This document shows positions 57,170-64,000 of a stretch of 64,000 bases of DNA, piece after piece. The position numbers and the translations under genes were made by a program. This DNA comes from Sunxiuqinia elliptica. GTDB taxonomy: Bacteria; Bacteroidota; Bacteroidia; Bacteroidales; Prolixibacteraceae. Each line of letters starts with the position of its first letter. Positions within the stretch are counted from its first letter, which is position 1. The notes below the pieces were generated by a model that saw only the letters and a program-made list of their open reading frames with translations, was not told where the DNA came from and made no database searches. The stretch is from positions 62,001 to 126,000 of the forward strand of contig NZ_FONW01000006.1 in assembly GCF_900113005.1 (NCBI RefSeq). Reading direction: 5' to 3'.

Positions 57170-57712
57170 CTATGAGTCTCCTTTTATCCAGTTAACAATC
57201 TTCGGATCGTTTGGCTTAACTTTTGGCTTGATAAAATCGACTAGCTGTCCATTTTTATCAATCAAGTATTTTTGAAAGTTCCAGCTAACTTCTGAATCAC
57301 TGACTCCGTTTTTTGCTTTTTGGGTAAGCCATTGGTAAACGGGATGAATATCTTTGCCTTTAACAGATACTTTGCTCATCATGGGGAAGCTTACGCCATA
57401 GTTTTTTTCACAAAACGCAGCAATGTCTTCGTCTGAGCCAGGCTCTTGGTTCGCAAAATTATTGGCCGGAAAACCAACAATTGTAAAATGCTCTCCTCCA
57501 TATTGGTCATAAAGTTCTTGTAAAAGTTCATATTGTGGGGTCAGACCACACTTGGATGCCGTGTTAACCACCAAAACTTTTTTACCTTTCAACTGGGCTA
57601 AATCAAAATTCCCGCCTTCAATATCTTTAACGGTAAACTCATGGAAGCTACTTTGTCCAAAACTTAATGAAATGGCAAAGATCATAGCTAAAAGAAAAGT
57701 CAATTTTTTCAT
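57170..57712 (-). CDS. Exported glutathione peroxidase-like protein
   Basis: The product is 180 residues with a signal peptide (cleavage near LSFGQSS, about 16-22). The active site NTASKCGLTPQY has cysteine rather than selenocysteine, the glutamine-type triad residue appears in FPANNFANQEPG and the tryptophan in WNFQKYLID. Note NN in FPANNF where many relatives have CNQF; the resolving cysteine of typical Gpx is therefore missing or replaced. It reduces peroxides with thioredoxin-type donors. A second, cytosolic Gpx lies at 62.8 kb. Confidence 0.93.
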   Translation of the reverse strand: MKKLTFLLAMIFAISLSFGQSSFHEFTVKDIEGGNFDLAQLKGKKVLVVNTASKCGLTPQYELLQELYDQYGGEHFTIVGFPANNFANQEPGSDEDIAAFCEKNYGVSFPMMSKVSVKGKDIHPVYQWLTQKAKNGVSDSEVSWNFQKYLIDKNGQLVDFIKPKVKPNDPKIVNWIKGDS

Positions 57713-57903
57713 AGGTATTTATCTTTTATAGCAATGAAACATTCAGGATGTTGACGTAAAGTCAGCAAATAAGATTGCTAACCTTTTCAAAGATGCTTCA
57801 TTAGGATAAAAACAGTTGATCATGTAAAAAGTTTGCCATGTGAAGGCGAGCCGAATCTTAATTCTTGTTAATAAAATCCCCCTGAATTTCCTCTTAAAAT
57901 GTT

Positions 57904-57911
57904 TATCTTTG
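57904..57911 (+). promoter_or_regulatory. Candidate -7 promoter box for dnaX
   Basis: TATCTTTG fits TAnnTTTG and lies 19 bases before the dnaX ATG. The -33 element is unclear. Confidence 0.5.
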
Positions 57912-57930
57912 AGCTTCATTAAATGAAATT

Positions 57931-59034
57931 ATGGAGAATTTTATTGTTTCTGCCAGAAAATACCGTCCAGATACTTTTCAAACAGTAGTTGGTCAAGCTT
58001 CAATTACTTCAACATTGAAAAATGCCATCAAGAACAGTCAGTTGGCGCATGCCTATTTGTTCTGTGGTCCTCGTGGTGTTGGGAAGACAACTTGTGCCCG
58101 TATTTTTGCAAAAACAATTAATTGCCAAAACTTAACAGCAGAGACTGAGCCTTGCAATAGCTGTGAGTCATGTATGGCTTTTAACGATAATCGTTCGTAT
58201 AACATCCATGAGCTGGATGCGGCATCGAACAACTCGGTCGATGATATTCGTAACCTGACAGATCAGGTGCGGATTCCTCCACAAATTGGAAAGTACAGCA
58301 TCTATATTATTGATGAGGTTCACATGTTGTCTCAGGCTGCTTTTAATGCCTTCCTGAAAACCTTGGAAGAGCCACCAAAGCATGCCATTTTTATTCTGGC
58401 AACAACCGAAAAGCACAAAATTATCCCAACCATTTTATCGCGTTGTCAGATTTTTGATTTTAATCGAATTAAGATCGGAGATATTTCGGGGCACCTGAAC
58501 TATGTTGCCCAGAGCGAACAAGTGCAAATCGAAAGCGAAGCATTAAATGTCATTGCTCAGAAAGCGGATGGCGCCATGCGAGATGCACTGTCTATTTTTG
58601 ATCAGATTGTTAGCTTCTCAGGTAAAAATATCACGTATAAAGATGTGATTGATAACCTGAATGTATTGGATTACGACTATTATTTCCGTTTAGTCGATTT
58701 GCTGTTAGAGAACGATGTCGCCAATGCGTTGTTGCTGTTTAATGAGGTGTTGGATCATGGTTTTGACGGGCACCATTTTATTAATGGACTGAGCAGCCAT
58801 ATACGGGATTTATTGGTCTGTAAGGATCAGATTACAGTGCAGTTGCTTGAAGTTGGAGGTGAAATCAAGGAGAAGTATAAAGCACAGGCTGCTGGTTGCG
58901 ATCCCGCCTTTTTGCTGGAGGCGTTGAAAATAAGCAACGAATGTGACATGCAATACAAAGCCAGCCAGAATAAACGCTTGCTGGTTGAACTGAGTTTGAT
59001 CCGGATGGCACAGCTCACCTTAAAAAAAAAATAG
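57931..59034 (+). CDS. dnaX: DNA polymerase III gamma subunit (short product of dnaX)
   Basis: The frame codes for 367 residues with Walker A GPRGVGKTT (about 46-54), a zinc site of four cysteines (CQNL ... CNSCESC, about 64-79), Walker B IIDEVHMLSQAAF, the SRC motif and AAA+ domains I to III. It stops at a TAG directly after a run of ten A (59022-59031). The tau-type C-terminal domain continues in the -1 frame to 59696. The clamp-loader core is complete in this short product, so it could act as gamma. A longer tau of about 588 residues would need a -1 slip. Confidence 0.95.
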   Translation: MENFIVSARKYRPDTFQTVVGQASITSTLKNAIKNSQLAHAYLFCGPRGVGKTTCARIFAKTINCQNLTAETEPCNSCESCMAFNDNRSYNIHELDAASNNSVDDIRNLTDQVRIPPQIGKYSIYIIDEVHMLSQAAFNAFLKTLEEPPKHAIFILATTEKHKIIPTILSRCQIFDFNRIKIGDISGHLNYVAQSEQVQIESEALNVIAQKADGAMRDALSIFDQIVSFSGKNITYKDVIDNLNVLDYDYYFRLVDLLLENDVANALLLFNEVLDHGFDGHHFINGLSSHIRDLLVCKDQITVQLLEVGGEIKEKYKAQAAGCDPAFLLEALKISNECDMQYKASQNKRLLVELSLIRMAQLTLKKK

Positions 59035-59055
59035 CTAACGACAACGAAGTTGTTG
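59022..59055 (+). promoter_or_regulatory. Putative slippery site and hairpin for dnaX frameshifting
   Basis: A10 at 59022-59031 overlaps the zero-frame TAG (59032-59034). A hairpin with a 7-bp stem (59039-59045 with 59049-59055, one G-T pair, GAA loop) starts 7 bases after the A run. This resembles the E. coli dnaX site (A-rich heptamer plus hairpin) and the Thermus dnaX A run that causes transcriptional slippage. Confidence 0.6.
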
Positions 59056-59696
59056 AATTAGAGCCAATTTTCTCTGGGAAAAGTCAAGCTGCTGCACGAA
59101 AAACAAGCCCTTCCGGGGCTGCTCCCAAACGAGATGAAGAACCTCAAAAAGCATCGAATGCCGCTAGCTCATCAGATGGTGACGTTCCTGTGCGAACTCC
59201 TGTAAAACGAGTAATAAAGCGACGGGGAAGTGGTTTTACGCCTTCAATTAAGGATGCTCTGTCTGGTAAAATCGATGGCGATAAAGAAGGAGACGCAAAG
59301 GAGAAGCTCAAGTATTTTGTTGGCGAACAACTAAAGGAATCGTTTACCAAAGAGCAGTTTGAGGCGAAATGGGGAGAGTATCTTTTGAGATTGAGTGACC
59401 GTCCAAACCTGAAAGCGACCCTTTCCAGAACACCGGAATTATTGGAGAATTTCAAGCTGAGCTTAAAGATTGATAATTCGGTTCAGGCAGAGGAAATTAA
59501 TAAGATTAAACCGGACTTGGTCTCTTGGTTGCGGAAAGAATTGCGGAACACAAGTATCGAGTTGATTACCGATATTGTGGCGCAGGAAGTTGAGTATAAG
59601 CCTTATTCTGAGACCGAGAAGTTGAATGAGATGGTTAAAAAGAACCCAAATCTTGCTTTAATGAAGCAACGGTTTAATTTGGATTTTGGAGAATAA
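59034..59696 (+). CDS. dnaX: tau-specific C-terminal part of DnaX, in the -1 frame
   Basis: This frame is open from inside the A run through the stop at 59696 and has no plausible start of its own near its 5' end (a GTG at 59190 is internal). Read as a -1 extension it gives a flexible linker (SGKSQAAARKTSPSGAAPK) and then a domain (FVGEQLKESFTKEQFEAKWG to the end) that looks like the C-terminal domain of Bacteroidota DnaX, ending MKQRFNLDFGE. In E. coli the tau part binds the polymerase core and DnaB. Alternatives are a real frame-shift mutation or an error in the homopolymer count. The 5' limit given is the first codon after the TAG region. Confidence 0.8.
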   Translation, partial: ANDNEVVELEPIFSGKSQAAARKTSPSGAAPKRDEEPQKASNAASSSDGDVPVRTPVKRVIKRRGSGFTPSIKDALSGKIDGDKEGDAKEKLKYFVGEQLKESFTKEQFEAKWGEYLLRLSDRPNLKATLSRTPELLENFKLSLKIDNSVQAEEINKIKPDLVSWLRKELRNTSIELITDIVAQEVEYKPYSETEKLNEMVKKNPNLALMKQRFNLDFGE

Positions 59697-59775
59697 TTGA
59701 TGGTAAACAGGCTTAAGCCTTTGTTAACCCATTATGAAAATAGCTGCAATCAGGCAGCGATCTACTTTTTTTTAG

Positions 59776-59783
59776 TATTTTTG
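59776..59783 (+). promoter_or_regulatory. Candidate -7 promoter box for the ferritin gene
   Basis: TATTTTTG fits TAnnTTTG and lies 24 bases before the chosen ATG; its position argues against the longer start at 59697. Confidence 0.45.
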
Positions 59784-59807
59784 AATAAAACGAAAAACAA
59801 GATCACT

Positions 59808-60320
59808 ATGCTTAAAGAAACAGTTTTAAAAGCCCTGAATAAGCAAATCAATGCTGAAATGCATTCTGCTTATCTTTATTTATCGATGTCGGCCTATTTT
59901 GAAGACCAGGGACTATCTGGCTTTGCTAACTGGATGAAAGTACAGTACCAAGAAGAACTTTCACATTCCCTTAAAATATTTGACTTTGTAAATGAGCGTA
60001 ATGGCCGTGTAATTTTGGAGCCAATTGCAAGTGTTCCTACCGAGTTTAACGGAGTCATCGACGTATATGAAAAAACCTTGGAGCATGAGCAAAAGGTTAC
60101 CGAAATGATTAACCAGTTGATGGATGTAGCCGTAAAAGCAAGTGACCATGCAACGCAAAGTTTTTTGAAGTGGTTTGTTGACGAGCAGGTTGAAGAAGAG
60201 GCGAATGTAAACGAGCTATTGGATAACTTGAAGTTGATTAACGGACAAGGGAATGGCGTGTTTATGCTTAACCGGGAGCTTCAGGGACGCAAGTTTGTTG
60301 ACACGACGAAGGCAGAATAA
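59808..60320 (+). CDS. ftnA: Ferritin, non-haem iron storage protein
   Basis: The start at 59808 (MLKETVLKALNKQINAEMHS) gives 170 residues, the normal ferritin size; the longer frame adds unlikely sequence across the promoter. The ferroxidase residues are visible: glutamate in NAEMHSAYLYL (about 17), EELSHSLK with glutamate and histidine (about 50-53) and later glutamates in helix C and D. It stores Fe(III) in a 24-mer shell. Its own -7 box and terminator make it a single-gene unit. Together with YaaA and two Gpx it belongs to the iron/peroxide defence set. Confidence 0.95.
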   Translation: MLKETVLKALNKQINAEMHSAYLYLSMSAYFEDQGLSGFANWMKVQYQEELSHSLKIFDFVNERNGRVILEPIASVPTEFNGVIDVYEKTLEHEQKVTEMINQLMDVAVKASDHATQSFLKWFVDEQVEEEANVNELLDNLKLINGQGNGVFMLNRELQGRKFVDTTKAE

Positions 60321-60344
60321 TTGAATTTTATAATGATAAATTCT

Positions 60345-60372
60345 AAGGCTGCCTAATTAGGTGGCCTTTTTT
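60345..60372 (+). terminator. Intrinsic terminator after the ferritin gene
   Basis: A 10-base-pair stem with two G-T pairs (60345-60354 with 60359-60368), loop AATT and T run, 24 bases after the stop. Confidence 0.75.
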
Positions 60373-60415
60373 ATTTTTAATGATCCTCGTATTGGATTTC
60401 GGAATAGAAAGCAGC

Positions 60416-62602
60416 ATGAATAAACAAATAGAAAAGGCTTGGTTGGAATTGATGGAGTTATGTAAGGCTTCACCTTCTGTTGAGGAAGTAACTGAAATCG
60501 AGAAGGCTTTCCAATTTGCCTGGGAGGTGTTGGGTGAAGATACCTGGCCAAGCGGTGAAATCATATTGGTCCATTCCATTGAAGTCGCCCAAGTTGTTGC
60601 ACGGGAGGTTGGCCTGGGAGCAAGCTCTATTATTGCCGGCTTGCTTCACAATGTAAGCTACGAACAGCGGAGCAAGCAAGTTGGCCTAAAAGAGGTTGAA
60701 AAACGCTTTGGGACACAGGTCTCGGGGATTCTGGAAGGGATGGCTAAGATCAATGCCTTAGGAACAGATACGGTGGATCTGTATTCCGAAAACTACCGGA
60801 AGTTGATGCTGGCTTTAGCCGGCGATGTTCGGGTTATTTTGGTGAAAATTGCCGACCGTTTACATGTTATGCGGAACTTGGCGATGCATTCATCAGCGGT
60901 GCAGCAGAAGATCGCCATGGAAACTTCGCATTTGTATGCGCCATTGGCTCACCGTTTGGGCTTGTACTACATCAATTCCGAGATGCTGGATCTTTGCCTG
61001 AAGTACACCAATCCAGAAGCTTATCAATATGTTGATGATCGCTTAAAGGAAAGTCGTGACGAACGCAAGAACTTTGTGGCAGAGTTTGTTAAGCCGATCG
61101 AAGAAAAGCTGAAACGTCGAGGATTTAAATTCGACATGAAAGCACGGACCAAGTCGATCAATTCTATTTGGAAGAAGATGCAAAACAAGAAAGTAAGCTT
61201 TGATGAAGTTTACGATTTATTTGCCATTCGCGTGATTTTGGATTCGGAGCAGGAGCTCGAAAAATCGGATTGTTGGCAGGTGTATTCCATTGTTACCGAG
61301 GAGTACCAGTCGAACCCAGAGCGGATGCGGGATTGGATTACCATGCCCAAGTCGAATGGTTACGAGAGCTTGCATGCTACGGTTTTGGGACCGCAAAAGA
61401 AGTGGGTGGAGATTCAAATTCGGACACGTCGAATGGACGAAATTGCAGAGAAGGGCTTGGCTGCCCACTGGAAATACAAAGGTGGATCAGCCAGTTCGGA
61501 AATGGAAAACTGGTTGGCAAACGTTCGCGAGATTCTGGAAAATCCAGAATTGAACGTGGTCGATTTTATTGATGACTTTAGCACAAACATTTACAATGAT
61601 GAAATATTTGTTTTTACGCCTAAAGGCGATTTAAAACGCTTGCCGGCCGGTTCAACCTTACTGGATTTTGCCTACGAGATTCACTCCGAAGTGGGGGATC
61701 ACTGCGTGGGAGGGATGTTGGATGGTAAGAAGGTGACCTTGCGCTACAAGTTGAAAAATGGCGACCAGGTGGCTGTTGATACCTCCGCGAAGCAAACGCC
61801 TAAACTGGACTGGCTTGAGTTTGTGGTGACAACGAAAGCAAAGACGCGGATTAAGGTGAGTGTTAACGAGGAGCGACGGATTGAGGCTGAAAATGGGAAA
61901 GAGATCTTGCTTCGGAAGTTGAAAAACTGGAAGATTGATTACAACGACGAACTGATCCGGCTATTATTGAAACACTACAATCTGAAGTTGGCTCAGGATT
62001 TATATTACAATATTTCGGTTGGAAAAATTGATACCTTGGCCATTAAGGAACTGATTGTTGAAAAGGAAACAGAGGCTACAGCACGGCAGAAGGTTGAAGA
62101 GATTTTACCTTCTGATCAAATGAAGGAGCTCGACTTCTCAACGGGGAATGATTACCTGGTGATTGATAACAACATCAAGAACGTGAATCACAAACTAGCT
62201 CCTTGCTGTAATCCGATTTTCGGCGATGCAATCTTTGGTTTTGTTACCATCAATGACGGGATTAAAATACACCGGCGCTCATGCCCCAATGCCAAGCAAA
62301 TGATTGAGCGCTATCCCTATCGGGTGATCCCAGCTAAATGGCGTGATTCGACCAAGCGGACCTCATTTCAGGCAACAATACGTGTTTCAGGAACGGATGA
62401 AGCTGGAATTGTTGGGCAAATATCCTACGTCCTCTCCAAGGACATTGGCGTACAAATGCGCTCGATCAATATTGATACGGTCAATGGAGAGTTTGAAGGG
62501 ACTTTGAGAGTGTTTGTCAATAACCTTGATCATTTGGATTTCCTGATTCATAAACTGCAAAATATCAAAGGAGTGATCCATGTTTCCCGGGCCGATACCT
62601 AG
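60416..62602 (+). CDS. RelA/SpoT (p)ppGpp synthetase with degenerate hydrolase motif
   Basis: The start at 60416 (MNKQIEKAWLEL) is preferred because the longer frame at 60380 overlaps the terminator; this gives 728 residues. The N-terminal HD domain keeps the first His (ILVHSIEVA) and the KIADRLHVMRNL motif, but HDxxED is changed to HNVSYE (78-83), so hydrolysis is probably lost. The synthetase domain (SNGYESLHATVLGP, VEIQIRTRRM) looks intact; the RxKD position reads RMRD (303-306), a basic type. TGS (EIFVFTPKGDLKRLPAGS) and ACT (about 660-728) domains follow. It is therefore likely a RelA-like synthetase, with a separate SpoT elsewhere. Confidence 0.93.
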   Translation: MNKQIEKAWLELMELCKASPSVEEVTEIEKAFQFAWEVLGEDTWPSGEIILVHSIEVAQVVAREVGLGASSIIAGLLHNVSYEQRSKQVGLKEVEKRFGTQVSGILEGMAKINALGTDTVDLYSENYRKLMLALAGDVRVILVKIADRLHVMRNLAMHSSAVQQKIAMETSHLYAPLAHRLGLYYINSEMLDLCLKYTNPEAYQYVDDRLKESRDERKNFVAEFVKPIEEKLKRRGFKFDMKARTKSINSIWKKMQNKKVSFDEVYDLFAIRVILDSEQELEKSDCWQVYSIVTEEYQSNPERMRDWITMPKSNGYESLHATVLGPQKKWVEIQIRTRRMDEIAEKGLAAHWKYKGGSASSEMENWLANVREILENPELNVVDFIDDFSTNIYNDEIFVFTPKGDLKRLPAGSTLLDFAYEIHSEVGDHCVGGMLDGKKVTLRYKLKNGDQVAVDTSAKQTPKLDWLEFVVTTKAKTRIKVSVNEERRIEAENGKEILLRKLKNWKIDYNDELIRLLLKHYNLKLAQDLYYNISVGKIDTLAIKELIVEKETEATARQKVEEILPSDQMKELDFSTGNDYLVIDNNIKNVNHKLAPCCNPIFGDAIFGFVTINDGIKIHRRSCPNAKQMIERYPYRVIPAKWRDSTKRTSFQATIRVSGTDEAGIVGQISYVLSKDIGVQMRSINIDTVNGEFEGTLRVFVNNLDHLDFLIHKLQNIKGVIHVSRADT

Positions 62603-62810
62603 CCGAATAATCCCTCGCAAGGGAGCTGTGGTTTTCGATTTCTCGGATTTTGATACTTAATTTATTGATCGTGAGGTTGTAGTTTCGACCCAGTCTGTAG
62701 TGTGAAGAAAATGCTAAGAGAACAATTTGCTGACTTAGCTGTCTGGAAAAAGCGAAGCATGTTTTACAGAGAAGGAAGATAAAAACGATAACAGTTAAGA
62801 CGACGGAGCA

Positions 62811-63308
62811 ATGATAACTCATTTTTATGACTTTAAAGCGCGGTCTCTTCAGGGAGAGGAGATCGATTTTTCGGCGTACAAAGGGCAGGTGATATTGGTC
62901 GTGAATACGGCCAGCCAATGTGGTTTTACGCCGCAGTATGAAGGGTTGCAGGAACTTCATGAGAAGTATCAACCCGAGGGTTTGACGATTCTGGCTTTTC
63001 CCTGCAATCAGTTTGGTAAACAGGAGCCCGGAACTGCCGATGAAATTGCCCGGGGCTGTTTGGTAAACTACGGGGTTTCGTTTCAGGTATTCGATAAAGT
63101 TGCCGTTAATGGAGCCCAGGCACACCCTGTTTTTCGCTTTTTAAAGCGCCAGTTGCCGGGCGTGTTGGGTGGCCGGATCAAATGGAATTTCACAAAATTC
63201 TTGCTCGACCGGGATGGTGTTCCCGTCAAGCGCTTTGCTCCAATGACCAAGCCCGAAAAGATAGAACAAGACATCCTCAACTTGCTTTCCTCTGAGGCTA
63301 CTTTCTAA
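62811..63308 (+). CDS. Cytosolic glutathione peroxidase-like protein
   Basis: The product is 165 residues without a signal peptide. The active site NTASQCGFTPQYEGLQ carries cysteine, and FPCNQFGKQEPG (with the resolving-type cysteine) and WNFTKFLLDRDG are intact. It is a standard thioredoxin-dependent Gpx. The relation to the exported Gpx at 57 kb is clear by motif, but that copy lacks the FPCNQF cysteine. It ends 11 bases inside the convergent nitroreductase gene. Confidence 0.94.
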   Translation: MITHFYDFKARSLQGEEIDFSAYKGQVILVVNTASQCGFTPQYEGLQELHEKYQPEGLTILAFPCNQFGKQEPGTADEIARGCLVNYGVSFQVFDKVAVNGAQAHPVFRFLKRQLPGVLGGRIKWNFTKFLLDRDGVPVKRFAPMTKPEKIEQDILNLLSSEATF

Positions 63309-63894
63309 TCCATTCGGTTTTTTCATTGGCCGGAATACGAGTTCGTGGTGGGCGTTGAAAGGCGGGATCAGGTTCTCCAAGAACAAAGAATCCCACGGGA
63401 ATGTCCTCTTCCTGTAGGCCCAGAAAATCGCGCATTTCCTGTGAGTAACAGATGGCTCCGGTACTGAGATATCCAGCTATTCCCAAAGATTCAAGACTCA
63501 GGTACATATTTTGAACGGCGCAAGCTACTGAAACCAGATCTTCCTGGGCCGGAAATCGCTTGTGTGGATCGCGCTGCGCAATGACGGTTACAATATGCGA
63601 AACTCGTTTCCACTTTTCGAGGTAAGCTTTGTACTTGAAATCCATGAATTGATCTGCTGGAGTTATTGCTTTATAAATAGCTTGTTGAACCTCAAAAAAG
63701 CGTTTAACGCCTTCACCTGCGAATACTTTTAATTGCCAGGCTTGTACCAAGCCATGTGATGGAGCCCAGCTGGCATTTTCTAACAATTGCTCAATGACTG
63801 TGTCATCAATTTGACTTCCTTCTTTTAAGCCGTTGACAAAGGTGGACTTTCTATTTTTGATCCACTGAGAGATATCATTTGCTGTAAAATTCAT
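63298..63894 (-). CDS. Nitroreductase family protein
   Basis: The start at 63894 (MNFTANDISQWI) is chosen since the longer frame adds an unsupported 12 residues; this gives 198 residues. The FMN-binding pattern is NRKSTFVNGL near the N-terminus, ENASWAPSHGLVQAWQLKVF after it, and GYLSTGAICYSQEMRDFLGL near residue 160. The fold is that of NADH/NADPH:FMN oxidoreductases that reduce nitro- or quinone compounds. The physiological substrate is unknown. It overlaps the Gpx gene by 11 bases on the opposite strand. Confidence 0.9.
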   Translation of the reverse strand: MNFTANDISQWIKNRKSTFVNGLKEGSQIDDTVIEQLLENASWAPSHGLVQAWQLKVFAGEGVKRFFEVQQAIYKAITPADQFMDFKYKAYLEKWKRVSHIVTVIAQRDPHKRFPAQEDLVSVACAVQNMYLSLESLGIAGYLSTGAICYSQEMRDFLGLQEEDIPVGFFVLGEPDPAFQRPPRTRIPANEKTEWIRK

Positions 63895-63981
63895 TATTCT
63901 ATTAATTTTAGCCGTTTTACCAGTAAACAAACAGGCTGAAGAATGGTTGTTTACTCCACATGCGGTTCAGCCTAATTTGTT

Positions 63982-63989
63982 TATTTTTG
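63982..63989 (+). promoter_or_regulatory. Candidate -7 promoter box for a gene beyond the window
   Basis: TATTTTTG fits TAnnTTTG and lies 11 bases before the window end, pointing to a plus-strand gene outside. The -33 element is not clear. Confidence 0.3.
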
Positions 63990-64000
63990 CCTGAACTCAT

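Noticed and set aside
59190-59696. A separate gene starting with GTG at 59190
   Set aside because: The frame is open upstream into the dnaX A run without a start, and its content is the DnaX C-terminal domain, so it is better read as the -1 extension of dnaX.
62605-62640. Possible terminator after relA (TCCCT/AGGGA hairpin)
   Set aside because: The stem is only about five base pairs and no T run follows, so it is not counted.
62565-63125. Minus-strand open frame of 186 codons across the relA end and gpx start
   Set aside because: It lies antisense over two well-supported genes, has no domain and no signal or membrane pattern that fits; it is a shadow frame.
1-64000. tRNA, rRNA, CRISPR, insertion sequence or prophage
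   Set aside because: I looked for T-loop motifs, short regular repeats, transposase and phage genes, and found none; a tRNAscan or CRISPR search would confirm.

Overview
This 64 kb window looks like chromosomal core DNA from a member of the Bacteroidota, most likely the class Bacteroidia and plausibly near the Marinilabiliales; the order is an inference from gene content only. The support is a short RpoD without region 1.1, a TonB-dependent receptor with a CarboxypepD_reg-like N-terminus, a long NusB of about 320 residues, a DUF3276 PUR-like protein, an OmpA protein with TSP3 repeats, a DPP-IV peptidase, and repeated promoter -7 boxes of the Bacteroidota form TAnnTTTG. I see no tRNA, rRNA, CRISPR array, insertion sequence, prophage or integrated element. 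Genes are dense, and several convergent pairs overlap by 4 to 11 bases.

Layout. 1-6.6 kb: the end of an Lrp/AsnC regulator, RlmB, an ABC-F ATPase, RlmD, YaaA and the heptose epimerase HldD. 7-13 kb: FolE, a lipoprotein, a large ABCG-like transporter and a metallo-beta-lactamase-fold hydrolase. 13-18 kb: RpoD, a DegP/HtrA protease, a Cache-domain histidine kinase and a TlpA-like thioredoxin. 18.6-22.6 kb: a dacB-phoH-purC run, with the fluoride channel FluC/CrcB divergent from it. 23-26.4 kb: two nearly identical secreted small proteins, a sigma-54 response regulator, a convergent Hpt protein and a DUF190 protein. 26.4-37.9 kb: a TonB receptor-PhzF-YyaL run, a YkgJ cysteine-cluster protein, an isoprenoid-synthase-like orphan, DPP-IV and an outer-membrane protein. 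38-47.9 kb: thrS-infC-rpmI-rplT, a DnaQ-like exonuclease, OmpA, argS, ffh and folD. 48-57.7 kb: an M48 lipoprotein protease, the PUR-like protein, nusB-DUF1573-yajC and ybbR-coaE-djlA, a rhomboid protease, threonine aldolase, a photolyase and a glutathione peroxidase. 57.9-64 kb: dnaX, ferritin, a RelA/SpoT enzyme, a second glutathione peroxidase and a nitroreductase.

Much of the window is translation and its control (IF3, L35, L20, ThrRS, ArgRS, Ffh, RlmB, RlmD, ABC-F, RelA), envelope biogenesis and quality control (DacB, DegP, HldD, YajC, M48, OmpA, TonB receptor), and oxidative or light stress (YaaA, two Gpx, ferritin, photolyase).

The observations most worth a second look are these. (1) dnaX is split at a run of ten A residues followed by a hairpin; the tau-type C-terminal domain continues in the -1 frame, as in programmed frameshifting or transcriptional slippage. 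(2) infC has no ATG; the best-placed start is an ATC behind a perfect AGGAGG, which resembles the AUU-started, self-regulated infC of E. coli. (3) A RelA/SpoT protein has its hydrolase HD motif changed to HN. (4) A tandem gene duplication encodes secreted PepSY-like proteins. (5) An orphan protein carries two aspartate-rich motifs of class I isoprenoid synthases. I found no clear multi-gene system that I would call wholly new.
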